Below are positions 18,327-28,024 of a DNA stretch of 64,000 nucleotides, piece by piece. A program made the translations under genes and the position numbers. Below the pieces are notes generated by a model. The model did no database searches. It was not told the origin of the DNA and saw only the letters and a list, made by a program, of their open reading frames with translations. Within the stretch, counting starts at the first letter, position 1; each line of letters opens with the position of its first letter. This stretch comes from Winogradskyella algicola (GTDB lineage Bacteria > Bacteroidota > Bacteroidia > Flavobacteriales > Flavobacteriaceae): the NCBI RefSeq assembly GCF_005869935.1, contig NZ_SZQF01000011.1, positions 1-64,000 of the forward strand, given 5' to 3'.

Positions 18327-19418
18327 CTAAGTTTTTACATCCAAAGCATCTCGCAAGGCATTACCTACAAGCATAAATGCCATTACCAAAAGCATGATAC
18401 AAATCCCAGGTATTAATGCCAAATACGGTTTCCCAAGAATGATGTAATTGTAATGATCTTTAATCATTGCTCCCCAACTTGCCATTGGCGGTTGTGCTCC
18501 AATACCTAGAAAGCTTAAACCACTTTCTATTAAAATTGCTGCAGCAAAATTAGCTGCGGAAATTACGATTAATGGCCCAAAAATATTTGGTAAAATATGC
18601 TTTGTAATAATTCTATAATCCGTGTAACCTAAAGCTCTTGCTGCAGTGACGTATTGCATTTCCTTTGCACTTATTATCTGCCCTCTAACAACTCTTGCAA
18701 CCTCAACCCACATGGTTAAACCCACGGCAATAAATACTTGCCAAAAGCCTTTACCCAATGCTAATGTTATCGCTATGACTAAAAGTAAGGTTGGTATGGA
18801 CCAAGTTACATTGATAATCCACATAATTACAACATCTACTTTACCTCCATAATAACCTGCTAAACTACCCATGAGCAATCCCATAACCAATGAAATAAAA
18901 ACTGCAATAAAACCTATGAAAAAGGAAATACGAGAGCCTATTAATATACGGCTTAAGTAATCTCTACCATATTTATCTGTACCAAAAACGAAACTCCTAT
19001 TTTCTATAAAAGATTTGTAATCGGAATTAGGAAAACGATCTAAATTTATTGACTTTTCCAAGCCCTGGAGACCATCTGAGGCATATTCAACGTAAGTCAA
19101 TACGTCATCTTTTACAGCATAAGATTGTATCGGAATTTCGGTATCAGTATTTTCAGAACCAAAAAAAAGTTTAGATAAAAAACCTTGCTCAGATTTAATA
19201 CTTGAGGGAAGTGTAAGCATCTGCACTTTAAATCCAGGAGGTTTTGAATGAATAGACAAATGCATTTGATTGGCATTCTTAGAAGCATCTGGCGCAAATA
19301 TGTATGCAAAAACCGAAACCAAACCTATACAAACAATTATCCCCAAACTGAAAACGCCCCAAAAGTTTTTTTTAAACTTTTGAAGCGCTAGACTTGTTAG
19401 TGAGTTGGTTCTATTCAA
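18327..19418 (-). CDS. ABC transporter permease (DppC/OppC type)
   Basis: Inner-membrane permease of a peptide/nickel-type importer. An N-terminal membrane segment (about 17-38) is followed by a periplasmic stretch of about 110 residues and a five-segment permease domain. The EAA-like loop ARALGYTDYRIITKHILPN is visible, as is LSFLGIGAQPP. The periplasmic stretch is longer than in E. coli DppC. No partner permease, ATPase or binding protein lies in this window, so it is an orphan here. The start is TTG at 19418, chosen because the conserved start LALQKFKKNFWG follows and no ATG is near. Confidence 0.88.
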   Translation of the reverse strand: MNRTNSLTSLALQKFKKNFWGVFSLGIIVCIGLVSVFAYIFAPDASKNANQMHLSIHSKPPGFKVQMLTLPSSIKSEQGFLSKLFFGSENTDTEIPIQSYAVKDDVLTYVEYASDGLQGLEKSINLDRFPNSDYKSFIENRSFVFGTDKYGRDYLSRILIGSRISFFIGFIAVFISLVMGLLMGSLAGYYGGKVDVVIMWIINVTWSIPTLLLVIAITLALGKGFWQVFIAVGLTMWVEVARVVRGQIISAKEMQYVTAARALGYTDYRIITKHILPNIFGPLIVISAANFAAAILIESGLSFLGIGAQPPMASWGAMIKDHYNYIILGKPYLALIPGICIMLLVMAFMLVGNALRDALDVKT

Positions 19419-19434
19419 AATTAGCTTATAAAAA

Positions 19435-19455
19435 ATGCTTCGACAAGCTCAGCAT
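19435..19455. repeat. Palindromic element, CTTCGA/CTCAG family, copy 2
   Basis: ATGCT (19435-19439) and AGCAT (19451-19455) pair around TCGACAAGCTC. It shares the CTTCGA...CTCAG core of the family with a different stem. It lies between the protease and the permease genes. Confidence 0.65.
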
Positions 19456-19471
19456 GACATCCAAATTTTAA

Positions 19472-21649
19472 TTAATTCTTTACTTCTGCTACTTTATTTT
19501 TTATAGCATAGGTCATTTTTAAATCGTGCAGTACATTTAGAGCCTCCTCGATATAAACATCCTTGGCTAAACTTTGATGCCAGCGATTACGCTTTTCTTT
19601 AAGCACAGAGTCTTGTTCCATAAGCTTAATTTCGTATGGCAATGAGGTAAAGGTTAGATTTGTTTGATACTCTGATAATTTTTCAAAACGCTTTGCCTCT
19701 TCTTCATTGAGCTCCATTTCTCTTTTGTAGTTTTCATAATTTAAAGAATAGCTCTCGCGATCTCTTATTTTCTTTACCCATTTAGCATTAGCATCGATTA
19801 ACTTTAATTGTTCGTTAGCTGCCATACGTGCCTTGCTTTTAGCAATAGTAGTATCGTAATCAAAATAATTACCCCAAACATCATAATCTACAGCATCTAT
19901 TTTATCCCAAGGCAGTGGGTTTTCTTGATCTTTTTCACCTATATCGATATAGCTATATCTATCTGGCACTACCACATCACTCTTAACACCTTCTAGCTGG
20001 GTAGAACCTCCATTTACTCTATAGAACTTCTGCGTTGTAAACTTTAATGCTCCTAAATCTCCATTGGAATTATTTCGAACCAATCGGTTTAGGTCTAACA
20101 CATTCTGAACAGTTCCTTTTCCGTAAGTTTGCTTACTACCAATCACTATTGCACGTTTATAATCTTGCATTGCTGCCGCTAAGATTTCAGATGCTGAAGC
20201 CGATAATTCATTTACCAAAATCACCAAAGGCCCATCCCAAACAATAGATTTGTCTCTATCTTTTAAAACCTCTTTTGGCTGGCCAGTCTCTTTAACCTGC
20301 ACCACAGGTCCTTCTTCTATAAATAAGCCTGCTATATCTACAACCGTCTGCAAAGATCCGCCACCATTATTTCTTAAGTCGAGCACTAAACCTTCAACGC
20401 CTTCTTGCTTTAATCTAATAATTTCTTGTTTTATATCTGATGCAGCATTTCTGTTCTTATAGTCTTCAAAATCGACATAAAATTTTGGAAGGTTTATGAC
20501 GCCAAATTTTTTATCATCCTTTATAACAGTAGATGACTTTGCATAGGTTTCTTCCAATTCTACGATATCTCTAGTAATTGAAATATCTTCGATAGTACCA
20601 TCAACTTTCTTTAGGGTTAAAACTACTGTTGTACCTTTTGGTCCTTTTATCAACTTAATAGCATCATCGAGACGCATACCAACAATATTCACTGGCTTTT
20701 CTTCATTTGATTGACGTACTTTTAAGATTTGATCACCTACTTCTAATTCATTAGCTCTCCAAGCAGGACCACCACTAATGATTTCATTTACCATAATAGC
20801 GTCCATTTTCTTTTGAAGTCTAGCTCCAATACCTTCAAAATTACCAGACATCGCTACATCAAAACGGTCTTTGTCTTCTGGTGCAAAATAGAATGTGTGT
20901 GGGTCAAACTCTTCAACAATGGCATTGATGTAAACCGCAAACCAATCTTTGCGTTGTCTGTCATCAATGAAATCGTATAACTCATCAAGAGAACGTTTTG
21001 TTGCTTCTCTTGCTTCCTTTTCTAGGGCTTTTAAAGATTTTTTTTCTTTTGGTTTTGATTTTTCATTTTGAGCTGAAAAGACACTTTCTGGAAGCGCATT
21101 GGCCTCTAGATCTGTATTTCGCTGTGAAATGGCATCATCATAATTAGCAATGGTTGAAAACTTAAGTTGTTGCCTCCAACGCTCTTTCATTTCGCGCTTG
21201 CTCTTAACGTACTCTAAGGTTTCATAATCAGCCGTATAACTTTCGTCTTTTGTAAAATCGAATGGCTTTTCTAAAATTTCTGCATAAATAGCTTTAGACT
21301 CTTCAATTCGCTTTAACAAACGCTCGTGCGTTAAATTGAAAAATGCCACATCGTAATCCTTAATCTGATCATCTAATTGTGTTCTAAAGGCCTCAAATTC
21401 CTTGATGTCAGACTCATAGAAATAACGCTTAAATGGATCTAACTGATTTAAGTAATCTTCAAATACATTTTCAGAAAAATTATCATTTAAATCTTGTGGA
21501 TTAAAATGACCATTATCCAGTACATAGGTAATTAGCTGTATAAGCAATTTATCTTTATCTGGATTATCATCAAATTTCTTACTCGTAAAGCTACATGAGG
21601 CAAATGCTATTAAAAATGCCAACAGTAAAAACTTATAATTCCCTTTCAT
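19472..21649 (-). CDS. Carboxy-terminal processing (tail-specific) protease, S41 family
   Basis: Periplasmic protease of the Tsp/Prc type (725 residues; E. coli Prc 682). A lipoprotein signal (AFASC, Cys19) comes first, then an N-terminal helical domain, a PDZ domain (about 270-355) and the S41 domain. The Ser/Lys dyad region is visible: ELSASASEI (481-489) carries the serine and TYGKGTVQ holds Lys511. A C-terminal DUF3340-like region follows (about 575-725). It probably trims or degrades envelope proteins. The start is ATG, upstream of and co-directional with the permease. Confidence 0.94.
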   Translation of the reverse strand: MKGNYKFLLLAFLIAFASCSFTSKKFDDNPDKDKLLIQLITYVLDNGHFNPQDLNDNFSENVFEDYLNQLDPFKRYFYESDIKEFEAFRTQLDDQIKDYDVAFFNLTHERLLKRIEESKAIYAEILEKPFDFTKDESYTADYETLEYVKSKREMKERWRQQLKFSTIANYDDAISQRNTDLEANALPESVFSAQNEKSKPKEKKSLKALEKEAREATKRSLDELYDFIDDRQRKDWFAVYINAIVEEFDPHTFYFAPEDKDRFDVAMSGNFEGIGARLQKKMDAIMVNEIISGGPAWRANELEVGDQILKVRQSNEEKPVNIVGMRLDDAIKLIKGPKGTTVVLTLKKVDGTIEDISITRDIVELEETYAKSSTVIKDDKKFGVINLPKFYVDFEDYKNRNAASDIKQEIIRLKQEGVEGLVLDLRNNGGGSLQTVVDIAGLFIEEGPVVQVKETGQPKEVLKDRDKSIVWDGPLVILVNELSASASEILAAAMQDYKRAIVIGSKQTYGKGTVQNVLDLNRLVRNNSNGDLGALKFTTQKFYRVNGGSTQLEGVKSDVVVPDRYSYIDIGEKDQENPLPWDKIDAVDYDVWGNYFDYDTTIAKSKARMAANEQLKLIDANAKWVKKIRDRESYSLNYENYKREMELNEEEAKRFEKLSEYQTNLTFTSLPYEIKLMEQDSVLKEKRNRWHQSLAKDVYIEEALNVLHDLKMTYAIKNKVAEVKN

Positions 21650-21818
21650 GTTTCTAATTTTTCTAATTACAATAAGTGGATAGTGATTAATGTTACTAAA
21701 ATAGAAGAAAAAACCATGCCATAAAAAATCATGGCACTAATTTTTTGTTAAAGGTATAAATACTTCTACTTCTTAAGGTTTTTAGTATTTTTACGCTAGT
21801 TAAAACCTCTAGTAGATT

Positions 21819-22589
21819 ATGGCAAATCGCCCTTTAATTTTAGTGACTAATGATGATGGCATAACTGCTCCTGGCATACGTACACTAATTAGTATAATGA
21901 ACGCTATTGGAGATGTTGTGGTCGTTGCACCAGACAGTCCGCAGAGTGCCATGGGACATGCTATTACTGTAAACTCAACACTCTACATAGAAAAAGTAAA
22001 TATTGACGGAAAACAGCCAGAATACAGCTGCTCTGGCACACCTGCCGACTGTGTTAAACTGGCAGTTAGAGAAATTTTGGATCGTAAACCAGATATTTGT
22101 GTTTCTGGCATTAATCATGGTTCTAACTCTTCTATAAATGTGATTTATTCGGGTACTATGAGTGCTGCTTTAGAGGCTGGTATCGAAGGGATTCCAGCGA
22201 TTGGTTTCTCGCTTTTAGATTATAACTGGAATGCTAATTTTGAGCATTGCAAATCTTTTGTTGAAACCATTACCAGACAAGTTTTAGAACATGGCTTACC
22301 TGATGGAGTGGTATTGAATGTCAACTTACCCAACCTTCGCAAAAAAGATATTAAGGGTATAAAAGTTTGTAGACAAGCACGCGCCAATTGGGTTGAAGAG
22401 TTTGATAAACGTATTAATCCAATGGGTAGAGAATACTATTGGTTAGCAGGAAAATTTGTGAATATGGATAATGGTGAAGACACAGATGAATGGGCTTTAG
22501 AACATGGCTATGTATCAATTGTTCCTGTTCAGTTTGATTTAACTGCTCATCATACTATTCAATCCCTCAATACATGGAAATTGAATTAA
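21819..22589 (+). CDS. surE: 5'/3'-nucleotidase SurE
   Basis: Metal-dependent phosphatase acting on nucleoside monophosphates. The metal-binding start VTNDDGITAPGI (Asp12, Asp13) and the Ser43 region PQSAMGHA are present, with SGINHGSN near 92-99. At 256 residues it is full length. The ATG begins a plus-strand series with a small membrane protein and lpxB. Confidence 0.95.
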   Translation: MANRPLILVTNDDGITAPGIRTLISIMNAIGDVVVVAPDSPQSAMGHAITVNSTLYIEKVNIDGKQPEYSCSGTPADCVKLAVREILDRKPDICVSGINHGSNSSINVIYSGTMSAALEAGIEGIPAIGFSLLDYNWNANFEHCKSFVETITRQVLEHGLPDGVVLNVNLPNLRKKDIKGIKVCRQARANWVEEFDKRINPMGREYYWLAGKFVNMDNGEDTDEWALEHGYVSIVPVQFDLTAHHTIQSLNTWKLN

Positions 22590-22602
22590 TCTTCAGAATG
22601 AA

Positions 22603-22917
22603 ATGACATTAACACCAACTAAAAATGCAAATTTAAATAAAGATATAGCTATTGGGTTTTTAGTTGCTATTATTGGTACATTTTTAGGGCTTTTAATAAC
22701 TACACAAATTTTTGGAAATGACGATGATTGGCTATTAGTGTTAAGGCAAAGTGTACATCGTGGTATTTTAACCAAGATGATTAGTCTCGGTGCTTTGCCT
22801 AATCTGGCGCTTTTCTTTTTCTTTTTAAGAAAGAAAAAAGATCATAGAGCGCAAGGTGTTCTTATAGCGACAATGTTAATTTTTATAATAACTATGATTA
22901 TTAAATTTTTTAATTAA
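22603..22917 (+). CDS. Small membrane protein of unknown function
   Basis: I do not recognise a named family. The 104 residues hold three hydrophobic segments (about 16-37, 60-76, 84-101) with a basic loop RKKKDHR between the last two. It lies 13 bp after surE and 2 bp before lpxB, so it is co-transcribed with both. The position next to lpxB hints at an envelope role, but nothing in the sequence proves it. Confidence 0.75.
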   Translation: MTLTPTKNANLNKDIAIGFLVAIIGTFLGLLITTQIFGNDDDWLLVLRQSVHRGILTKMISLGALPNLALFFFFLRKKKDHRAQGVLIATMLIFIITMIIKFFN

Positions 22918-22919
22918 TA

Positions 22920-24038
22920 ATGAAATATTACATCATTGCTGGCGAAGCCTCTGGCGATTTACATGGATCTAACCTTATGAAAGCTTTATTAAAAGAAGAT
23001 CGTAAAGCCGATATTCGTTTTTGGGGAGGTGATTTAATGAAAGAGGTTGGTGGTAAATTGGTGTTGCACTATAAGGAGCGTCAGTTTATGGGTTTTGCTG
23101 AAGTGATTATGAATCTTAGAAAAATTTCTGGTCATATAAAATTCTGCAAAAAAGATATTGCGCAGTTTCAACCAGATGTCATCATATTTATAGATAATTC
23201 TGGTTTTAACTTAAGAATTGCCAAATGGGCAAAAGAACAAAACTTTAGAACGCACTATTATATTTCTCCTCAGGTTTGGGCATCTAGAGCAAGTCGTGTT
23301 GAAAAAATAAAACGTGATGTGGATGCTATGTATTGTATCCTTCCGTTTGAAAAAGCGTTTTATAAAACGTATGATTATGATGTTAATTTTGTTGGCCATC
23401 CATTAATTGATGCCATTGCAGACCGACCACAAGTTGACGAAACTGAATTTAGAAAAACACATCGGTTAAATAATCAACCTATTATTGCATTATTGCCAGG
23501 AAGTAGAAAACAAGAAATCACCAAAATGCTTGGTGTTATGCTGAGCCTGGTTGATGATTTTAAAGATTATCAATTTGTAATTGCTGGTGCTCCGAGTCAA
23601 GATTATGAGTTTTACAAAACCTTTATCAAAAAGAACAACGTTAGTTTCATTTCCAATAAAACCTATGACCTGCTGAGCATTTCTTATGCTGCTTTGGTGA
23701 CATCTGGTACTGCCACCTTAGAAACAGCATTATATAAAGTTCCGCAAGTTGTATGCTATAAAGCAAATGCTATTTCTTATCATATTGCAAAGCGCATTAT
23801 TACTTTAAAATTTATTTCGCTCGTAAACCTTATTATGGACAGAGAAGTTGTTACTGAGCTTATACAAGGTAATCTCAACAAAAAGCGTTTAAAACAGGAG
23901 TTAAACGCTATTTTAAATTCAGATAAACGAGACCAATTATTTTTAGATTATTTTGAACTTGAAAAGAAACTAGGAGGTAAAGGAGCAAGTGCAAAAACGG
24001 CTAAACTTATTGTTGAATCAGTAAACAGTATTCAGTAG
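22920..24038 (+). CDS. lpxB: Lipid-A-disaccharide synthase
   Basis: GT19 glycosyltransferase joining UDP-2,3-diacylglucosamine and lipid X in lipid A synthesis, at the inner membrane. It begins with the typical YYIIAGEASGDLHGSNL (residues 3-19). ISPQVWASR lies near 115-123 and ALLPGSRKQEI near 190-200, with SGTATLETAL toward the end. The 372 residues match the family. The last six codons lie in a 7-bp tandem array (24020-24054). Confidence 0.96.
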   Translation: MKYYIIAGEASGDLHGSNLMKALLKEDRKADIRFWGGDLMKEVGGKLVLHYKERQFMGFAEVIMNLRKISGHIKFCKKDIAQFQPDVIIFIDNSGFNLRIAKWAKEQNFRTHYYISPQVWASRASRVEKIKRDVDAMYCILPFEKAFYKTYDYDVNFVGHPLIDAIADRPQVDETEFRKTHRLNNQPIIALLPGSRKQEITKMLGVMLSLVDDFKDYQFVIAGAPSQDYEFYKTFIKKNNVSFISNKTYDLLSISYAALVTSGTATLETALYKVPQVVCYKANAISYHIAKRIITLKFISLVNLIMDREVVTELIQGNLNKKRLKQELNAILNSDKRDQLFLDYFELEKKLGGKGASAKTAKLIVESVNSIQ

Positions 24039-24054
24039 ATAGTATTCAGTATAT
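24020..24054. repeat. 7-bp-period tandem array (AGTAnnn x5)
   Basis: Five consecutive heptads, AGTAAAC, AGTATTC, AGTAGAT, AGTATTC, AGTATAT, share AGTA in phase. The array starts inside the last codons of lpxB and ends 8 bp before the next ATG. A related array in the opposite orientation is at 60590-60617. Confidence 0.75.
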
Positions 24055-24062
24055 AAAATCTT

Positions 24063-24575
24063 ATGAAAAAAATTATATTACTTATTTGTGTTATTACCGT
24101 CTTAACGAGTTGTAAAGCCAAAAAATCATATTCTACCGCAAACAAGCGACAAACACATACAGTAAAAGTAAACCCAAATATTAAACCTACACAAGAAGGA
24201 GTAGCTATTGCCAGATATGCTAAAAAGTTTAATGGCACACGTTACAAGTATGGTGGCACTACAAAGCGTGGTATGGATTGCTCTGGATTGGTCTACACTA
24301 CATTTAAAAACAATAACGTTTCTGTACCAAGAACAACTGGTAGCCTATCCTCTTATGGAGATTGGGTAGATCTAAAAGAAGTTAATGTTGGTGACTTGGT
24401 CTTCTTTGCTACAAAAAAAAATAGCAGAAAAGTTAATCATGTTGGTATTGTAACCAATGTACAAACTGGTAATGTAGAATTCATACATGCCTCAACAAGT
24501 AGAGGAGTTATGATTTCTTCTTTAGCAGAAAAATACTGGTATTTTGCATTTGTGCAGGCTAGGCGCGTACTTTAA
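24063..24575 (+). CDS. NlpC/P60 family lipoprotein (C40 peptidase)
   Basis: Probable cell-wall endopeptidase cleaving D-Glu-DAP bonds in peptidoglycan stem peptides. The lipobox LTSC (Cys17) predicts a lipoprotein. The NlpC/P60 domain (about 45-170) has the triad Cys73 (MDCSGL), His126 (NHVGIV) and His142 (FIHAS). The 170-residue size matches Spr-like proteins. It follows lpxB by 24 bp. Confidence 0.92.
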   Translation: MKKIILLICVITVLTSCKAKKSYSTANKRQTHTVKVNPNIKPTQEGVAIARYAKKFNGTRYKYGGTTKRGMDCSGLVYTTFKNNNVSVPRTTGSLSSYGDWVDLKEVNVGDLVFFATKKNSRKVNHVGIVTNVQTGNVEFIHASTSRGVMISSLAEKYWYFAFVQARRVL

Positions 24576-24685
24576 TGATACGACTTATTTATTATCATTC
24601 TATTTATTAATAATTAAATAACAAAGTTTACGATAGAAATACTTTTTCTTAATGATGCATTGAAAATGTGTTAATACTGTCCAAG

Positions 24686-24693
24686 TAGTTTTG
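24686..24693 (+). promoter_or_regulatory. Probable -7 box upstream of the PhoX-like gene
   Basis: TAGTTTTG matches TAnnTTTG exactly, 25 bp before the ATG at 24718. The 142-bp gap after the NlpC/P60 gene holds no other clear signal. Confidence 0.5.
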
Positions 24694-24717
24694 TATTAAT
24701 TAATCAATATAACTACA

Positions 24718-26172
24718 ATGAAAACATTAAAACACATTACATTATTAGTCATTTTTGCTTGTTTTGCATCGTGCAAAAACGATGATAACAACAGCCAACC
24801 TCAAAATTTGGTTGAGTTAAACTCTCACTCTCAGACACCAGTTTTTTTAAAACTAGAACCTGAGTTTTCTAACGTAAGTATCTATAATTTTTTATCTTCC
24901 GAAGATCAGCTAGCAGACACACCAAACTTTGTATATGGTTCTATGGCAGATGGTGCTGGCCTCTTAAAAAACTCAGACAACACTTACACGCTTATAAATA
25001 ATATTGAGGCAGATTACTCTATTGCTAGAGTTACATTAGATGAAACTTTTAAACCTATCGCTGGCGAATATATACTTAATGCCGCTGCCACTGCTGCTAC
25101 TGCTCAATGCTCTGGCTCTTTAATCACAATGGAAGAGCATGGATTTGGCCCACTATATCTTTCTGGTGGTGAATGGGGAGGTGCATCCAAAGGTGTATTT
25201 GCAACAGACCCTTATAAACCTGCAAACTCTGCCTCTTCTGCGTTAATGTTGCCTGCTTTTGGGCAATGGTCTACAGAAAATGCTGTGGTAATAGGCAAAG
25301 ATGCTTACCCAAATAAAACGGTTGCTTTTATTGGCGACGATCATTCAGACAACGCAATTCCTTCTGGACAATTAGGTATGTATGTTGGTGACTTTGCTGA
25401 TTTAAATGGTGGACAGCTTTACGGACTAAGAGTAACACAAGCTGGTATTAACTTTGAAATGGATATGCAAGAAGGGCAATCTTACCCAATTGATTTTGTT
25501 GCTTTAAACGAAACTAATATCGATTTGTTAGATGCTGAAGCTAAAAACAAAGGGGTAATGGGCTTTTCTAGACTAGAAGATATTGATTGGAGAAGAGGCT
25601 CTGCATCAAACAATAGAGAAATTTATTTCTGTGTTACTGGCAGAAAAAAGCCAGATTTAGTAGGTAAAGGGACAATTTACGGCCGTATATATAAAGTTGT
25701 TTTAAATGATAATGATCCTACAGGTGCTGGTACAATAACATGCGTATTAGACGGTGATTTACAAAATGGCATCGCTAAAGCTTTTCATAGCCCAGACAAT
25801 ATTTTAGTAACAGAAAACTATGCGTACATTCAAGAAGATCCAAATGGTTACTTTGATAATGCAGACAAAATGCACTACGCTCGTCTATATCAATATAACC
25901 TAAATACTGGTGCCCTAAAAGTTGTACTAGAATGCGACCAAGAAACAGCTTCTGCTCAAGGCTACGGTACCACTACTGGTGTTTGGGAATTAACTGGTAT
26001 GATTGATATCTCGGATATCATTGGTATAGATGAATCCTTTGTTTTAATTACCCAAAATCACGGTTGGGAACCTGCAGATGGTTCTGCTTTTACTGACCCT
26101 AATGCCAACCCAGCAGCAGATAGCAGAAAAGAAGGAAGTATGTTATACGTATTACAAGGATTAGATAGATAA
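24718..26172 (+). CDS. PhoX/DUF839-like secreted lipoprotein
   Basis: A 484-residue predicted lipoprotein (lipobox CFASC, Cys19). The middle and end resemble the DUF839/PhoX phosphatase family: MGFSRLEDIDWRRG (about 280-293), IYFCVTGRKK, GTIYGRIYKV and FHSPDNI follow in the PhoX order, a beta-propeller with Ca/Fe at the active site. I cannot confirm the metal ligands, so phosphatase activity is inferred and the protein could be a non-catalytic relative. It is followed after one base by a cytochrome c peroxidase-like gene, implying a joint operon. Confidence 0.6.
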   Translation: MKTLKHITLLVIFACFASCKNDDNNSQPQNLVELNSHSQTPVFLKLEPEFSNVSIYNFLSSEDQLADTPNFVYGSMADGAGLLKNSDNTYTLINNIEADYSIARVTLDETFKPIAGEYILNAAATAATAQCSGSLITMEEHGFGPLYLSGGEWGGASKGVFATDPYKPANSASSALMLPAFGQWSTENAVVIGKDAYPNKTVAFIGDDHSDNAIPSGQLGMYVGDFADLNGGQLYGLRVTQAGINFEMDMQEGQSYPIDFVALNETNIDLLDAEAKNKGVMGFSRLEDIDWRRGSASNNREIYFCVTGRKKPDLVGKGTIYGRIYKVVLNDNDPTGAGTITCVLDGDLQNGIAKAFHSPDNILVTENYAYIQEDPNGYFDNADKMHYARLYQYNLNTGALKVVLECDQETASAQGYGTTTGVWELTGMIDISDIIGIDESFVLITQNHGWEPADGSAFTDPNANPAADSRKEGSMLYVLQGLDR

Positions 26173-26173
26173 G

Positions 26174-27979
26174 ATGAATATAACCACATTAAAAAAGGCA
26201 TACATTTTACTGGTATGCCTTTTTGCTTTAAATTACAGTTGCAAAAACGACAAAGATTATACTGCTGTATCTCAAAATGAGAAAGCAACTCCACTTGCGC
26301 TTTTAGAAAACCACTATAAGACAAAGTTGAGCCAATGCATTAACGCTCTTGAGGCACTTGAAAATGCAACAAGTTTTGAAACCGCTCTTTCTAATTACAA
26401 AGATGCTAGAAACAATTTTAAAAGTATTGAACCTATTTTGGCATTTGTAGACAAAAACAATTACATGTCCTTAAATGCACCTAACATTTTAAAAGTTGAA
26501 GAGGAAGACGCGACAGACATAAAAATCAAAAAACCATTTGGTTTTCAGGTTATAGAAGAAAAACTGCACGAAGAACCTTTAGACCTTAAATCTGTTGCAA
26601 AAATTACCGAAAAAACCAAAAATAGATTACAGCTTATTGAACAAAACACCTATGTAAAGCTTAAAGATTATCATGTCATTTGGCTTATTAGAGATCAAAT
26701 TGCTAGAATTGCTCTAACTGGTATTACTGGTTTTGATTCGCCCGTATTAGAAGCTTCTTTAACCGAAGCTCAACTGGGTTATTCAACCATAGAAAGTATT
26801 TTTAATACATATACTGAAAACTTTTCTGACCCAGCGTTATTAAAAAAGTGGAATACTGAAATTAACGCATCAATTAAAGCACTTCAAGGAGACTTTAATA
26901 GTTTTGACAGGTATCATTTCATTAAAAATCATACACATAAGCAACTAGCACTACTCAATAATACTGTGAAAGATTGGAATGTAGAGTTCCCTTTTGAATT
27001 AGCTTTCAACAATACAATGACATCGCTATTTTCTAATAACACTTTTAATATCGATTTTTTTGCAGACTATATAGAAGTTGATTCTTTAAAACAAAATAAA
27101 CAACAGCTAGGAAAGGCACTTTTTAATGACAAGAAACTATCAGCCAACAATGCGATGAGTTGTGCAACTTGCCACAAACAAGAATTAGCGTTTACAGATG
27201 GTTTAAAGATTTTTCCAAAGCAGAAACGCAATACACCAACGTTAACCTATGCTGCATTGCAGCAAAGCTTTTTCTACGATGGAAGAACAGGTAATTTAGA
27301 AGGGCAAATTGTAGATGTGGTAAACAATGTTAACGAGTTTCATAGCGATTTATCAAATTTGCAAACGGTAATAAAAACGGATAGCACTTACGTTAAATTC
27401 TTCAACAAACTATATCCAAATGGTGTTACAGATGCTAATATTAGAAATGCTATTGCAGTATACATTAGAAGTTTGAATACATTCAACTCTAAATTTGACA
27501 ATAGCATCAACGACATTGAGCAAACTATTAGCCAATCTGAGATTAATGGTTTTAATCTATTTATGGGCAAAGCAAAATGTGCTACTTGTCATTTTGCTCC
27601 AGTATTTAATGGTACAGTGCCTCCAAGTTTTACAGAAACCGAGTTTGAACTGTTAGGTGTACCAAAATCAACCAATTTGCCTGCTATTGCAGACACAGAT
27701 TTTGGAAGGTATGATGTGTTTAAAACCGAAGAGCGAAAGCACTTTTTTAAAACACCAACGGTTAGAAACATTTCTAAAACTGCACCATATATGCGCAATG
27801 GTGCTTACGCAGATTTAGAAACCCTAATGGATTTTTATAATAACGGAGGTGGTGCTGGTCTGGGCTTAGAATTTGAATACCAAACTCTCCCTCCAGATTC
27901 ATTAAACTTACAACCAAATGAAATAAAAGATATTATTGCATTTATGAATAGCCTAGAAGATAAACAACCTATACTATAA
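26174..27979 (+). CDS. Di-heme cytochrome c peroxidase-family lipoprotein
   Basis: A 601-residue periplasmic protein with lipobox NYSC (Cys23). Two c-type heme sites are visible, CATCH at 330-334 and CATCH at 469-473, in a CcpA/MauG-type domain (about 305-600). The N-terminal part (about 40-290) is an all-helical extension absent from classical peroxidases, possibly imelysin-like. The substrate is unknown: peroxide or a MauG-like partner is possible. It begins one base after the PhoX-like gene. Its first codons contain a perfect 12-bp hairpin followed by Ts. Confidence 0.85.
   Translation: MNITTLKKAYILLVCLFALNYSCKNDKDYTAVSQNEKATPLALLENHYKTKLSQCINALEALENATSFETALSNYKDARNNFKSIEPILAFVDKNNYMSLNAPNILKVEEEDATDIKIKKPFGFQVIEEKLHEEPLDLKSVAKITEKTKNRLQLIEQNTYVKLKDYHVIWLIRDQIARIALTGITGFDSPVLEASLTEAQLGYSTIESIFNTYTENFSDPALLKKWNTEINASIKALQGDFNSFDRYHFIKNHTHKQLALLNNTVKDWNVEFPFELAFNNTMTSLFSNNTFNIDFFADYIEVDSLKQNKQQLGKALFNDKKLSANNAMSCATCHKQELAFTDGLKIFPKQKRNTPTLTYAALQQSFFYDGRTGNLEGQIVDVVNNVNEFHSDLSNLQTVIKTDSTYVKFFNKLYPNGVTDANIRNAIAVYIRSLNTFNSKFDNSINDIEQTISQSEINGFNLFMGKAKCATCHFAPVFNGTVPPSFTETEFELLGVPKSTNLPAIADTDFGRYDVFKTEERKHFFKTPTVRNISKTAPYMRNGAYADLETLMDFYNNGGGAGLGLEFEYQTLPPDSLNLQPNEIKDIIAFMNSLEDKQPIL
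26192..26224 (+). terminator. Terminator-like hairpin inside the signal-peptide codons
   Basis: AAAAAGGCATAC (26192-26203) and GTATGCCTTTTT (26213-26224) form a perfect 12-bp stem with a 9-base loop, ending in five Ts. It lies 18-50 bases into the peroxidase reading frame and 20 bp past the PhoX-like stop. It could end most transcripts after the PhoX-like gene and act as an attenuator for the peroxidase. Confidence 0.55.
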
Positions 27980-28024
27980 ATAAGAAACAGACTACAAATT
28001 TTATTATATTAGTAACTCACAATC

